64,000 nt of DNA from Raphanus sativus (lineage: Eukaryota; Streptophyta; Magnoliopsida; Brassicales; Brassicaceae). The translations under genes were made by a program, and so were the position numbers. Below the pieces are notes generated by a model. It had not been told where the DNA came from. It saw only the letters and a program-made list of their open reading frames with translations, and did no database searches. Position 1 is the stretch's first letter. Every line of letters begins with the position of its first letter. Below are positions 33,332-45,860 of this stretch, one piece after another. The stretch covers positions 18,816,998-18,880,997 of the forward strand of contig NC_079516.1 of the NCBI RefSeq assembly GCF_000801105.2, read 5' to 3'.

Positions 33332-33721
33332 TCTAATATATATGATGCTAAATACTGACATAATATAATCCACTTCTATATATCTAAATTAACCATATAA
33401 TATACCAACATATTATACATGAAAGTGAAGTTGTCATTTATAGGTTTACATGTATATATATAATGCCAAGTCAAAATATATGCCTTATTAACTTGACCAG
33501 TAAAACCAGTCGGGTTAATATAATTGGTACTCGGTTAGGGAGAACCAGACTATTTACTGTAAATTAATTCGATTTGTTTAAAATATATTTTCAATGGTTT
33601 TGATGAATCACTGTTGAAAAAAATATATTTTCTTCGTACTATAACCTTAATATCTGAATCACTATTGAAACAAATAAATTTTCTTTATTTTTATATTTTT
33701 TCATGGTCAAAAAATATTTTT
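31164..33721. other. Intergenic DNA with degenerate repeats
   Basis: The stretch is AT-rich with no convincing gene. The open frame at 31757-31996 has no recognisable motif. A (TA)n microsatellite lies at 33282-33328. A possible hAT-like remnant is listed separately at 32077-32316. Confidence 0.5.
32077..32316. mobile_element. Possible hAT-like MITE remnant
   Basis: The right end, read inward, is CAGTGGCGGATCGGAGCCTG, a terminal type common among plant hAT-like elements. The left end (GACGTGGAGGAGCTATGTGG, then AGGGGTCAGTTGACCCC) is a diverged counterpart. No target duplication is clear. Confidence 0.3.
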
Positions 33722-34853
33722 AAAACTATATTCCAAATTATCGTCTATACATACATCATATAGTTGACGATGATTTGAATATATATTTAGAACTTTAATA
33801 AGCAGATATAATTTGTTTTTATCTCTTAATTGATTGTACGATATTAAATTTAGTCTTTGCAGTCCCTTAATTTAAGCTCCAAGATTTTTTTAACTAAGCA
33901 ATCAACATAAATGGTGAAATGCAAATAATTTTGACCATATAAATTATTGGATTCCTTAATATTGTCAAATCTCATAGTCAATATTGTTTCCTAGAGTCAA
34001 ATCTCATAGTTAATATCTTCTCCTATTTGTTGATTTATTAGTTATAATACTTTTCAAAAAAATTAAATTATAAACTAAAATTTAGGGATTATTAGGATTA
34101 AAATTTTGGGGATAGAATATTCGTTTTATTTCAAATCTAAATGGAACTAACACTATCAGTTATCACTATATATATATGACTTGAACTAATATTTACAGTG
34201 CCTTTTAGTGAATTTCTAAACGTAAGTTTAGGTTTCTTACTTTTCAAAGTGAGCTCTAATGAGCTATATGTTAAAACTATATTCCAAATTATCGTCTCTA
34301 CATACATCATATAGTTGACGATGATTTGAATATATATTTAGAACTTGAATAAGCAGATATAATTGGTTTTTATCCCTTAATTGATTGTACGATATTAAAT
34401 TTAGTCTTTGCAATCCTTTAATTTAAGCTCCAAGATTTTTTTAACTAAGCAATCAACATAAATGATGACATGCAAATAATTTTGACCATATAAATTATTG
34501 GATTCCTTAATATTGTCAAATCTCCTAGTTAATATTTTCTCATATTTGTTGATTTCTTAGTTATAACACTTTTCAAAAACAATAAATTATAAACTAAAAT
34601 TTACTGATTATTACAATTAAAAATTTGGGGATAGAATATTCGTTTTATTTCAAATCTAAATGGAACTAACCCTATCAGTTATCACTATATAAGTATATAT
34701 ACATGACTTGAACTAATATCTACGGTGCCTTTTAGTGAATTGCTAAACGGAAGTTTAGGTTTCTTACTGTTCAGAGTGAGCTCTAATGAGCTATACGTTA
34801 AAACTATATTCCAAATTATCGTCTATACATATATCATTTTGTAGATGATGATC

Positions 34854-34893
<40 letters not shown>

Positions 34894-35320
34894 GAGCTTG
34901 AATAAACAGATGTGATTGGTTTAATCTCTTAACTGATGGTACAATATTAAATTTAATCTTTGTAATCCCTTAATTTAAGTCCCATGACTTTTTTAACTAA
35001 GCAATCAACATAAATGGTGACATACAAATAATTTTGACCATATAAATTATTAGATTTCTTAATATTGTCAAATCTCATAGTTAATATTGTTTTCTAGGGT
35101 TAAATATCATAGTTAATATTGTTTCCTATTTGTTGATTTCTTAGTTATAATACTTTTCAAAATTTTAAATTATAAACTAAAATTTTGGGATTATTAGGAT
35201 TAAAATTTTGGGGATAGAATATTCTCAAATCGAGGTGAAAATAACCCTATCAGTTATCACTATATATACATGACTTGAACTAATATCTACGGTACGACAA
35301 CTTTCCTATCAGTTATCACT
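33722..35320 (+). repeat. Three tandem ~530-550-bp repeat units
   Basis: Units start at about 33722, 34272 and 34799 with 'aaactatattccaaattatc'. Each runs through 'tgattgtacgatattaaatt', 'taactaagcaatcaacataa', 'attccttaatattgtcaaat' and 'aaccctatcagttatcacta' to 'gtgagctctaatgagctata'. The third carries a (TA)n insertion (34856-34890) and ends truncated, with a short extra duplication of 'cctatcagttatcactatat'. A single inverted copy lies at 597-890. It is noncoding. Confidence 0.8.
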
Positions 35321-35449
35321 ATATATACATGACTAGGGTGTTCAATTTCTTCTTGACACCTTCTTACGGTTTATACAAAACAACCAACCATCATTATAAG
35401 ATTGGCTTTATATTTTTAGTATCTATTAACTAAAATTTATAATTTATTT

Positions 35450-35489
35450 TAGTCTATTCATCATGTGCAAGGCGCAGGTTACCACCTAG
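35450..35489 (+). mobile_element. Helitron-like 3' terminus
   Basis: TGCAAGGCGCAGGTTACCAC followed by CTAG (35486-35489) and a host T resembles the 3' ends of Arabidopsis ATREP-type Helitrons. The hairpin is weak and the 5' end was not found. Confidence 0.4.
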
Positions 35490-35573
35490 TTGTTATTTAA
35501 TATATCAGTCTATTGAACGAGATTAACATAGATAATATGAGTTAAATCTTAAGCTTGATCTTCTTAGAATTAA

Positions 35574-35611
<38 letters not shown>

Positions 35612-35993
35612 TGATGATTGAGATTTTGTTCTGTGTTTTAACTTTATAATTTCAATATAGTAATATAGAAATTATCTTTTCCAGAAAAATATCTAGTTTC
35701 AGAAGAAACAATATAAATTAGACATGTTAAAGTTTATTTTATATTTCTAAATTTTGAATAAATTTTATTATTTTATTATTTGATTATTTTTTAGAACATG
35801 AATTAACCCATGATAAAAATGTTATGAATTTGAATTTATATACTGAATCTGCTGAATTAGTTCTTGAAAAACTCAAGCTTATCACAAGTTGAGCTTAACT
35901 GAATTGGTTAACTCATTTTGACAACAAATAAGGGTTTAATAACAAAATTGAGTTTTAAAGAGGCATGTATAGTGATTGAATTTACTTTTTATA

Positions 35994-36270
35994 AGAGCAT
36001 TTCCAATGTATGTATTTATATTTTCTTATAAAATAAATATTTCTATTATAGAGATAAATTTGCTCTAATGTACATCTTTATAATAGAATTTCTCTATTTT
36101 AGAAAAAAATATATAGGAATATTACTTTTTGTCTCTGTATTTAGAGGTGGAAATAGCATATTTCTGTATTTTCTTCTATAAGTAGAAGAACTCTATTATA
36201 GAAATAAACATTGGATCAAATCTACTTTATAATAGAGATTTTTTATTTTAGAAAAAATATAGAAATAAAA
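35994..36270. mobile_element. Degenerate Harbinger-type MITE
   Basis: TAA then GAGCATTTCCAATGTATG at 35996 is a typical Harbinger MITE left end. The body is made of 'tataatagagat' and 'ctattatagaa' words that fold on each other. The matching right end has decayed, with 'acattggatcaaat' the nearest candidate. Confidence 0.4.
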
Positions 36271-37122
36271 ATAGAAGTGAATCGGTGACGGTGTAAAGTA
36301 AGTTGAGTTTGCTGGTTTTGATTTGATCTATGTTAAAAATTTCTCAGTTGTTTTGTATTTTAATTATGGATGGCATAAAAAAAATATTATCTGCATTAGG
36401 CATGAAATTAGATTGGGCCGGGCCACGAAATCAACTTCCTCTGTTTCAAGGTTGAAACAATGCTTGTGCAATTCTCGGCAAAGGGAATACGTTGTCTTAT
36501 CCATTCAAAAGCGTGCTTGTTTAATTCAAAGTTGTTATTGTCTCTCGTTGTAGCTCAACGCGGAACAGCTTCCAGCTTAGAAACTTCAAGTTTCTGGTAT
36601 GAAACATACCAGAATCATAATTCAGGACACAGTAACATCAAGAAAAACTTGTGAAACAGAGAAAATCACCAATGAATATTAATCGCATGGTTTTTTATGA
36701 CTCTTTAATATATTTTTTTTGTTAGCAGCTATTTTTTGTTTTTAAAAGATATTTTCATCTTTTGACTATTTTACCAAGAGAAAAGGTCACAACATTAGTT
36801 CAGAAAATTGAATATTTCTGACAGGATATAGAATCAGTATAAATTAATTTTCTCTACCTTTTTGTCGTCAACTGATTTTTATCTTCCACATGAAAAATCA
36901 ACATACTATTTTTTAGGATTAAAGTTGTGTCGCTATTTTTACATTGTAGCTGTATTTCATTGTTACTGTATTTTTCTCGGTGTTCTAAAAATCAACGTAA
37001 ATCTAACATTTATTTTCAAGATTTTCATTAACTTTAAATCTCGGAAAACAAGAAATCCAGAACAAAAATCTGAATGTTCCGCAGCAAACTAATCTAAGAA
37101 ACAAGTATATTATTTATCGATT
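36271..37122. other. Intergenic DNA, nothing identified
   Basis: Short open frames here (36323-36654, 36862-37092) show no family motif. The region is the 3' flank of the GARP gene. Confidence 0.5.
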
Positions 37123-39164
37123 TCAGCTACCGAGGAGAGAAATTGAAAGTTCAAGGTTAAGATCAATCTTTGGTGAAGAACCCAAGCAATCTTTGAAGAT
37201 GAATGGTGCAGAACATGTGGAGACGGCTTCACTCGTTTCGCTCACTGATGATCCGTTGCTTCTCCAATGATGATGATTCAACGACAGAGACAACGACAAT
37301 TCTTCTTCTTCTTGTTCGTGTTCTTGCCAAGTGTTCTTCTCCTTCTCTGTTTCCTGTTGAGCCCAAAAGACGAGGAGATAAATTACTAAACCGGACAAGA
37401 TTCGGCTCATGTTACTCCAATTTCAATCAAACCGGGTTAAGATAAACCAAACCTTAATCCCCCAACATGGTATCTTGCAGATCTAAGTTCCAATATTATC
37501 ATTGTTCATTATTAATATTTGAGAGTATATTTTTATAATCAGATGAAATTTCATGTTGACAAAATATACACCTTGTGGAAATGATTTGATCGAAACGTCG
37601 TCGTTTCTTTCGTCTTCTTCATGTTCATGATCTGAAGGAAGTCAGCATCATCATCACCACTAGACTCTGAAGTCTGCTCCTTTCCTCTTCCTCCTCTGTA
37701 CCAAAGTAAATATATAAAAAACAATAAAAAGGACAATTCAAATGCAGACAAAAGAGTATAATATGATAGCTTTTCTGATACAAAATTAAAAACTTGTCAG
37801 GAAATATATAAAAAATATAATAAATAAAATTTACCTAAGAAAAGAATGTGAAGAAAGAGGGAAGGAGTGAAAACCCAAAAGACAATCATTCCTTGTGTGT
37901 AAAGACAAGTTGTCATGAAGATGATCTTCTTCAGTCTCTTGTCTTCTTCTTATTGAAGATGAAGAGCTTTCCTCTGTCCCAAAAAAAAAAGAATTTAAGT
38001 AAATGACCTTAATGAATATTCTCTTGATCTATATAAATAGCAATACCCATTTTCTTGTTTAAAAAAAACATATGTATTTATGACAATTGTCTTATGAATC
38101 ATGACACTAGGCCAATAGTACATACTACAAACAGAAACAGTAAAACAATTAAATTCCATCTATTATTATAGTTTTGATGTTAACAGTTCAAATTAAAATC
38201 AACGGTCCCATACTTTCGAAAATCATATCATTTCAGAGTATTTATGGAAATTAATAAACACAGCGGAGAAATATACATTACCTGGTTTCCCCAAAGTAAG
38301 TTTAGAACCTCTATACATCTGTTATATGTGGTAATAAAAGTGAAGAGAAAAGGTGATTAAATATTCAGGATATTATGATAAGAGAAAAAACTAATGTTTG
38401 GTAAAATTACTACCTGGAGATGGCTCTTGACATGTGAAATTGTGAGTCCCTTCACATCCATCATCTTAAGAACAAGCTTTGGAGTGGCTCCTGTTTCATC
38501 AAACCCAACAAAAATACAAAAAGAGAAAGAAAAAAAAAGTTAGAAAGGTATATGATAATTCTTTATGACGACTATTCAAAAAATAATAATGAGAAATTGC
38601 AATACTTATAAAACAAAATCAGACAACAAAAAATATCCAAACTTTGATATATGAATGGAACCAATAACCAAAAGTGTGAAGCTTGGTTTAAAAACATGAG
38701 CGCGAGATGATCCGTCAATATAATGACACGATGAACAAGCGATAAAGTTTCAAACTTTCTAAGTTAGATCCAAGAAACTCAAACTTGAAGGTATGTATGA
38801 ACGAAGCAAAGGAAAGCACAAGTGTGAAAACTTCGTCTAAAAAACATGACAAAGATGATTTATGAAAAGAAAAGGATGAGAATCTTTTTATAAAATATCG
38901 TGAAAAATCCTCACTTTAAGACGTGTGAATAAAAACAAAGTAACAAAAAACGCATATTTTCGAAAGATTCGAGGAGAAAATGGACGTACGATGTTGGCCA
39001 CCGAGCATATCTACAGCGTTAACGAAACACCGGTGGAGATCTGGCGTCCATCTGAGCCGAGGCACTGGAGACCGTACGTATGGCCTAACTCCACCACCTC
39101 TATGACCGTTAAATCCAACGCCGTTGTAGTTTCCGTCACCGTTTCTCCCAGCAGCTTTACCCAT
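37123..39164 (-). CDS. GARP/G2-like MYB-related transcription factor (At2g02060-like)
   Basis: Six exons on the minus strand (39164-38990, 38490-38414, 38318-38282, 37973-37835, 37695-37572, 37353-37123) join in frame through GT-AG introns to give 260 residues. The GARP DNA-binding domain starts VPRLRWTPDLHRCFVNAV (about 34-51) and continues across introns through ATPKLVLKMMDVKGLTISHV (about 60-79) into KSHLQMYR, the conserved SHLQMYR helix. The C-terminal part is Ser/Glu-rich. It has an EELSLSLSLNH stretch and a C-terminal DLNLELSISLLGS, both EAR-type LxLxL motifs known to recruit corepressors. It is thus probably a nuclear transcriptional repressor. Length and exon plan fit the Arabidopsis gene I recall at At2g02060. 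No break is seen. Confidence 0.9.
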
Positions 39165-39427
39165 TTTCTAAAGGTATCAGTCCCAAGAGCCCTAGAGAAC
39201 CCCAAGAACAAGAAGTTTGAGTTTATTTTTTTTCTTCAAAACACAAAACTGAAGAAAGAGAAACGAAGAGTCCAGAGAGAGGGAGAGAGAGAGAGAGAGG
39301 ATTCGTGGCTATGTTGGATTAAAAGAGTAAGTTTTTTTGTTTTCTGATTTGGTTTTTCTGACTTTTTCTAAAAGATGACTGACTCTTTTTCCATCTATTC
39401 TCTTTGTCTTTTTTGGATGCACTCATA

Positions 39428-39435
39428 CTTTTATA
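39428..39435 (-). promoter_or_regulatory. Possible TATA box of the GARP gene
   Basis: TATAAAAG on the minus strand lies about 265 bp upstream of the ATG, with a CT-rich leader (reverse of the GA run at 39275-39300) in between. Confidence 0.35.
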
Positions 39436-39439
39436 TCTC

Positions 39440-40366
39440 TATACATATATCTTTGCATGAAGCCAAATAACAGTAATAATAATTTAAACTTTACAAAATT
39501 TCATTTAATTTTTGTTTGCCGGATATTTCATTGTAGGTGTGTTTAAAACTGGAATTAATTTAATTTAATACCTTTTGATTGGTTTTAGAAACACAATCAT
39601 CTAAGTAGATCAAATGGAGTTTATGTTATTTTTAAATCAGTCATACATGTTTAGTACGGTTTGGGTTTTGGTTTGGGTTCAAATTGTGTTAAAGATGTTA
39701 CATCTTAGAACAAATCTACACTAAAAGAGTTAAACACACATAGAATAGATAATTTTTTGTTTATGAATTGTTCATGATATAGTGATGATTTGACGATTCA
39801 TAAATTTCGTAAAGTCAATTTTTGGTCACTTATTTAGACAATGAATACTAGCAAAATAGAAAGAATAAAAATATGATTCCAAAAATCCAAGATTTTGATC
39901 GTAAAGTTGGTGAGCTTATTAGCATTAGTCAACTTCACGATTCTTGATCAATATATAATATAACTAATGGATATTTTTTTCAAAAAATAAATGAAAAAGA
40001 TGTAAATGACCAGCTGGAATGTTGTTACTTTATAACCTTTTTTATTCAAAGAGTGAGGTGACATGTGTTTTTGACCTAGCTACAAGGATATACATATTCT
40101 ACAAAATTGTAATCAACTAATCATACGCAAATCACTATGACTTTAGTTACATTAGTCTAGACTCTTGACCCCATTTAGTATTATCTTAATTTTTTAATAG
40201 TTTAGAGAGAATCATTGCATGTCGACGTACCAGAAATTTACTCATAGCTTTACTTCTTTTTTTTCCATCGACGCATAGTATACAACTTTTTTTTTGAACT
40301 TGAGGAAACGACTTTATATATAGAGAACTTGCGTGAAGAAACATTGTGTATATATTTTTTTTATAA
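39440..40366. other. Intergenic DNA upstream of the GARP gene
   Basis: It is AT-rich with no coding or repeat feature that I can support. It probably contains regulatory DNA of the GARP gene. Confidence 0.45.
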
Positions 40367-40565
40367 GAGTGTCCTGACTCCACCGTGGTAATCCAGACTA
40401 GAGACCGAACCTTTAGCAGCGCGGACGCACACCCGAAGGTGGGTCATGACCAGATAACCGTCTTCGGTCTCGGGCGCCAGAATAAGTCCGCATGTAAATT
40501 CTCTGGTAGCTACTGCAAATCGAACCCGGGGTCGTACTTACAGCCGCAAGCCGTATATTCTTAGA
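40367..40565 (-). mobile_element. SINE-like element
   Basis: On the minus strand the segment begins ATACGGCTTGCGGCTGTAAG (A-box-like) and about 30 bases later has GGGTTCGATTT (B-box-like). It runs about 200 bp with a GC content well above its surroundings and ends in an A/T-rich tail (TTATAAAAAAAATATATA). Flanking 'gtatat' words may be a duplication. I cannot name the family. Confidence 0.4.
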
Positions 40566-41044
40566 TACTAATAGTAATCTGTTGACAAAAAATATATTAA
40601 TAGTAATCTCTTCTTTCCACGAACAATCAAATAACCATACCTCTTTTTAGTTTCTTGACCCTCTCGGTCAAATAATGTTGGTTGGTTCGAACCATATAAA
40701 TTTATACCTAAAATTTCTATTAATAAAAAAATAAAACTTTGGATAAAAAATCTTTCTGAGATCATCCGAGTGCCTCTAAACGATCACTCAGTGATAAAAG
40801 AGGTAGAGGTGCAGAAACATGGGAGAAAGAATTTAGAGGAGCATTTGAAACATTTCGTTTCTGAGAAAATCTTCCACTTATTTGATGGGATGGTTAAGAG
40901 ATTATCTATCAAATTATTCATAGATAATTACAATATACTTCTTATAATAACCGGATTCATGAATTATGGTCAACAAACCCTACGAGCTGCAATGTATATT
41001 GGTCAGGATCTGAACCAAATCCTGAATTACATGAACAAACCAGA
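40566..41044. other. Intergenic DNA with one unassigned open frame
   Basis: The frame at 40770-41081 (103 codons) has no motif I recognise and runs into the CACTA-like end at 41045. I do not support it as a gene. Confidence 0.4.
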
Positions 41045-41270
41045 CACTACAACAAATATGGCTTTTCATAGCAGATTATAATAGCACATTTTTCGTAACT
41101 GCTATGAAAAGGTAGTTGGAAGTCTGAGTTATAAAACCATAGCATTAAAATTATGCTATTCCCAAAAATCATTAAAAGATAATTAAAAACTCACTAATCC
41201 GACACGTTTTTACAATTAGCGCCAACACTTAGACTAAAATAATGGTTTTCTCGGCCTAATTAGCCAAACC
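41045..41270. mobile_element. CACTA (En/Spm)-like terminus
   Basis: CACTACAACAAATATGGC at 41045 is a typical CACTA terminal repeat. It is followed by subterminal words in both orientations ('ttcatagcag', 'ctgctatgaaaag', 'catagcatt', 'atgctatt'). The opposite TGTTGTAGTG end was not found, so the element is truncated or disrupted. Confidence 0.45.
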
Positions 41271-41279
41271 AATACTTTC

Positions 41280-41960
41280 AATAGCATTAAAAAAAAATTC
41301 TTCTTTTCCCCTTCTTCTTCGGTCTTCATCTCCTCACTCTCTTTCTCTTCGCTCACCACCGATCTCAAGAAGCTCATCTCCGATTCAGCCCTTATCTCAT
41401 CCGATTAATCCTCTAATCAACCCGATTCGGCTCTCATCTCCTCCGATTCAGCCTCACCGCGATTCTTCCCTCCTCGAGTTCTCCACCGATTTCAATCCCA
41501 TTTTAAAAACTGAAAGTGGACATCCCATCGATAGATTAAAGTCTATTGATTAGGTAGTTTCTTGCTCTGCTCATTGTTCTCATTAGTTAGGTTTCGATTT
41601 TCACTATCATTCCCATTTTAAAAACTGAAAGTTGGCGTTTTGACAGAAGCGAACCCACGACAAAGCTTCTCTTCCTCGGTAGTGGAGACGAAGAAGACAG
41701 AGGAAGAGGACGACGGCGGTTACAACGACGACGCGATTTAGCTCCGCCGAGATGAAACCGACCCAGTTCTAGCTCTGTCTTTACCTCTCCTTTGCTCTCT
41801 ACTAGGTTTTGTTTTTGTGTTCTTAGTTAAACAAGGTGGAGGAGGCTGAAGAAGCTTGATGGTGGTGGTCTCGCCACCGATGCCTTATCACAAGAAGCAT
41901 GGCTCGAGACGAGAAGAAAAAGGGCTGGTGATTCAATATTTAAGCGATTTGTGTAAGACT
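41280..41960 (+). other. CT-rich leader-like sequence of unknown origin
   Basis: A CT-rich, then GA-rich, relatively GC-rich stretch looks like gene 5' leader DNA ('tcttcgctcaccaccgatct', 'gaggaagaggacgacggcgg'), but no sustained frame follows. It could be gene material acquired by the adjoining CACTA element. Downstream (42130-42290) a ~90-bp segment ('aatcaatattggaaccggtt') is duplicated in tandem. Confidence 0.3.
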
Positions 41961-42295
41961 TGAAAAAAGATTTTATGTAAAAACATATGTTTTATAAATT
42001 TACTGAATATAATTTTGAGCTCAGTTCATGGACTTGGATCAAACCAAAGGTTAAAAGTGTTGAACTTTTGTTCAAGGCAAGTGTAAAATGAAGAAGTAAA
42101 CAAAATGTTAAAACCAAATATAATTTTGTAAATCAATATTGGAACCGGTTTGTTAAAATATTAACACGTTTAGATTTAATAAAATATTTTTTGTTTACTT
42201 GTATTTTTAAATCTTAAATCTGCATCTTAATCCAATACCCTTAAATCAATATTGGAACCGGTTTGTTAAATCTTAAATCTGCATCTTAATCCTAA

Positions 42296-43652
42296 CTAGA
42301 TTTTGACCCGCGCTTCGAAAGCGCGGATATTATTTTTCACTTTTATGAAATATATTATTTGTTTGTAATTATTGAATTTATTTATTTTAATAAAATTTTC
42401 TTTATAATAATTTCGACACATAGAGTGTCTCTAATAAACTATATATTCTCTAGTTTTGTTTTATTCGCTCTTCAATCAATATATTTATTTGGCTTGTTGT
42501 TAAAATAAATGATTATAGACTTTGATCTCTGCACCTCCGCGGATGTATATTTTAAAAAATATGATGATATTTGTTTTTCATGTAATTATAAGGGTTTGGC
42601 AAAATGAATCCGAGGAACAGAACTGATACCAATCAGTAAATATAGTACCAAACCTGAACATAAATTGATTAAATATTCGAATTATTCAAAACTGTTAGTT
42701 AGAGAACCGAATCGGATCCGAACCGAAGTATTCGTGTACCTGAATTTATCTAAAAATAGATTTATATATTTATATATTAATTATTTTTATATTTAACGTA
42801 TATAAAACATCAAGAATGATACCTTTAAATTGGTTTAAAATACTTAAAAATATATATAAATAGTCAAAAACAAATATCTGAAATAGTTAAAGTATATTCA
42901 AATCACCAAAAATACTTAAAATAATTATTGATTTCGTATCCAAAATTTTAAATCAAACCAATTGATATGTTAAGCTTAGGTATTCTGACATATGTTACTT
43001 AAATTTATAGGTAACATATTACTTTATTTATAGATTTTGAGAAATTTTAAATATATAGTGATTTAAAACTTTAAAAATAATTTAAATATGTTATCCAAAC
43101 CCAAACCAAACCCGTAAAGATCCGAATCAAACTCAAACAAAAATTTAGAAACATCCTAATAGGACTGAAATCTTTGACCTCGAAAACTCGAAACGCAAAC
43201 TGATCAGAATCAAACCCGTATGGATGTCTGAAAACCCATCCTTAGTCATTATTATATATCGTATAATTTCATCATATAATTAATCGTATTTTATATGTAC
43301 CATTATATAACTAATCATATAATTAATAGTATTTAATATGTATCATCATATAAATAATTACATATATTATATTTTAAAATTTTAATATGAAATATAAAAA
43401 CCATAATTTGAGTTGGTATTTCAATTGGGCTTTGTATTGTATTTTTCTTATATATATTGACAATGTTCTTTTATAATGGACTTAATAACTTAAGCCCATT
43501 ATTTTTTCTATTTAATACTACTATCTTTGTTTCCAAACAATTTTTTTTTTAAAAGACTACAATCCATGTTTCCAAACACACCAATTTTTTTTAATACTCT
43601 TATCCAAGTATCCAAACACACCGAATTTGTACTTCAGCTTTAATAAGATAGA
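42296..43652 (-). mobile_element. Nonautonomous Helitron, 1.36 kb
   Basis: On the minus strand it begins TCTATCTTATTAAAGCTGAA (TC at 43652-43651) and ends with hairpin CCGCGCTTTCGAAGCGCGG, GTCAAAAT and CTAG (42299-42296) before a host T. Inside are repeats of 'ttgtttccaaacaat' shared with the Helitrons at 2222 and 47555, and an ACCGAATCGGATCCGAACCG-type block. It is noncoding. Confidence 0.85.
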
Positions 43653-43659
43653 TACCATT

Positions 43660-44215
43660 AACCCTAAACTTAAACCGACATATAAAATCATGAATATAAG
43701 ATTTTCAAACTTATAATATTAATTTTAAATTTAAATCCAAGTTTATCTACTACTTAATCATATACTTCATTCTAAATCTTACCCTAAACCATAAACCAAA
43801 TACCTAATACTAACAGGCACTACAAACATAAACTATACATTCAATACTCTAAATATAAACTTTAAATCTAAATTATTAAAATTCTTTAGTTTTATAAATT
43901 TAATTTTATAACTAAGTCTTGACATTTATAACCCCTACATTAAAAATTAAATCCCAAACTCTATTTCTAAACTCAAATCCTATTCCACAAACCTCAAATA
44001 TACTCTAAATCCTATGTATAGTACCATAATTATAAATCTACACATTAAAACTAATATTTTCCAACTTAAACTCCGAATCTTAACACATACTCCAAACTTT
44101 TATATCATAACACTAAATTCAATAATTATAAACTCCAAAACATAAGTATTATATTCTAAAACTAATCCCTCACACTATATTTCAAACCCTAAACCCTAAA
44201 ACTTAATTTTATATA
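43660..44215 (+). repeat. A/C-rich degenerate telomere-like tract
   Basis: For about 550 bp the plus strand is made of drifting 'taaaccctaa'-like words ('ttaaccctaaacttaaacc', 'taccctaaaccataaacc', 'aaaccctaaaccctaaaac') and is strongly depleted of G. It resembles a long-decayed array of the plant telomere repeat or a simple-sequence derivative. Confidence 0.5.
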
Positions 44216-44789
44216 CAAATCATAAGCTTGATATTAATCTAACATTTTAAATTGAAACGTCAATTCTTAAACAAATATCAGTTTTTGTTTTTGTTTTTTA
44301 ACCAAAACAATTATCTGTTTATTATGTTAAAAAAATAAAACCGTAAACATAACAAAATATTAGGGGAGCAATCCCTCTTCTCTTTTTTTATTGGTTGAAA
44401 CAAATCAATCACACGATCACCTTTATAACCATCCGATGCGTTTTAATCTAATGGCTCAGATTTAGTCTTCTACTTTCTCATCTTCTCTTTCTTCTCTGCG
44501 ACTCCTCACTTTTTTTTCTAGATCAACAACTTTTTTTTTCTCCTCTTAGAGCATCTTTATAGGTATATTTGAACACATCTTACAACAATATAATAAAAGG
44601 AATAAAAGGAAAAAGCGACTAAAGATGTGTATCTCGAGTATTCTTTAAGAAGTGTTTTGCTGAAATTATTAGGTGACTTGGCTTAATTTCATTGATTCTG
44701 TTTTTTGGAAAATGAATTAAAATTTCATTCCTCCGGCAAAATCGATATCTCTCCTCCTGCGATCATATTTCTTTTTCCTTGATTTTCTC

Positions 44790-45221
44790 GGCGGCGTGAG
44801 CAAAAGGGACGGGGTCAAGAACAAACAAGCCCATAAGAATCTCAGATCCATGACTTTAGGCGACCTCTGCTTCTTCTACCACTCCGGTACGAAATCGAGG
44901 TGCGTCGTGGGTGTGGTGGAGGTTGCTCGCGAATGGTACGAAGATGACGATGACGAAGGAGAAGGAGAAGGAGCGGTCGACGTCAAAGCTGTCGGAGAGA
45001 TGAGGAGATTTGTTGATTTGAAGGAGATGAAAGGAGACAAAGGGATTAAGGATTTCGTTTTGTTCAGACAGCCGAGGTTGTCTGTTGTTCCAGTGGAAGT
45101 TGATGTTTGGCAAAAGATTTGTGAATTGGGAGATGGGTTTTCTGGAGATGGTGATGGTAAGGAAGATCGTGACTCGCTCTTCATTGTATCTTTGATTAGG
45201 TCTCTTCGATGCTCTGCTTAA
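44790..45221 (+). pseudogene. EVE-domain (thymocyte nuclear protein 1-like) fragment
   Basis: The frame reads GGVSKRDGVKNKQAHKNLRS, then MTLGDLCFFYHSGTKSRCVV and later LSVVPVEVDVWQKICELGDG. This is the core of the EVE/THYN1 domain (a PUA-like fold thought to read modified bases or RNA). The domain normally starts with a YWLxKTEPxxWSW strand; here that is missing and unrelated sequence precedes GGV. The frame then runs to a stop at 45219 after an SLFIVSLIRSLRCSA tail. Missing N-terminus and location inside a Harbinger element mark it as a captured fragment. Confidence 0.75.
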
Positions 45222-45517
45222 TCTGATTTCCCTTTTCCTGATTGCCACTTCCGTTGAATTTTGTAAATGGTTCTTTCTGGGATTTGTCTATTAGTTGAGA
45301 TTATATCATTGATTTGATTGTTTCTGTAATGCTCTGTTTACTAGTTGATAAAATTTGATTTTAGAAGAGATGGTCTTAAACGTCCACTTTAAAGTTTGAA
45401 ACTTTTACATGTTTTGCGGCAGATCGTATGAGCTTCTTCTTTCTTCTTTATGTCAGTTTCAGGGATTGGTTGTGTTACTTGCACTAAAAATCTGGGAGGT
45501 TTTGTTTTTGTTTGCAG

Positions 45518-45813
45518 GCATCTCTTTCTCAAACACAGAAGAAACATTAACACAAGCTTTTTCTCAATATGGTCGTCTTCTTGGTGGTAAGTCTAGTAAT
45601 CTCAACACTAATCTTTTTATTTACATATCTTTATTTATTTATTTTTTGTCTTCTACTACACCGTTTTTGTTGCTTCAGTGAATGTTGTGATGGACAAAAT
45701 CAGATGCAGACCAAAAGAGTTTGCTTATGTCAAATTCTCTTCCAAAGAAGAAGCCGACGAAGCTTTATTACAACTTAACGGACAGGTACTTTCCCCATCT
45801 CTATTAGCCTGGG

Positions 45814-45860
<47 letters not shown>

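Noticed and set aside
40500..40560. tRNA-like B box (ATCGAACCC, minus strand)
   Set aside because: No cloverleaf can be formed around it; it fits a SINE-like element better than a tRNA gene.
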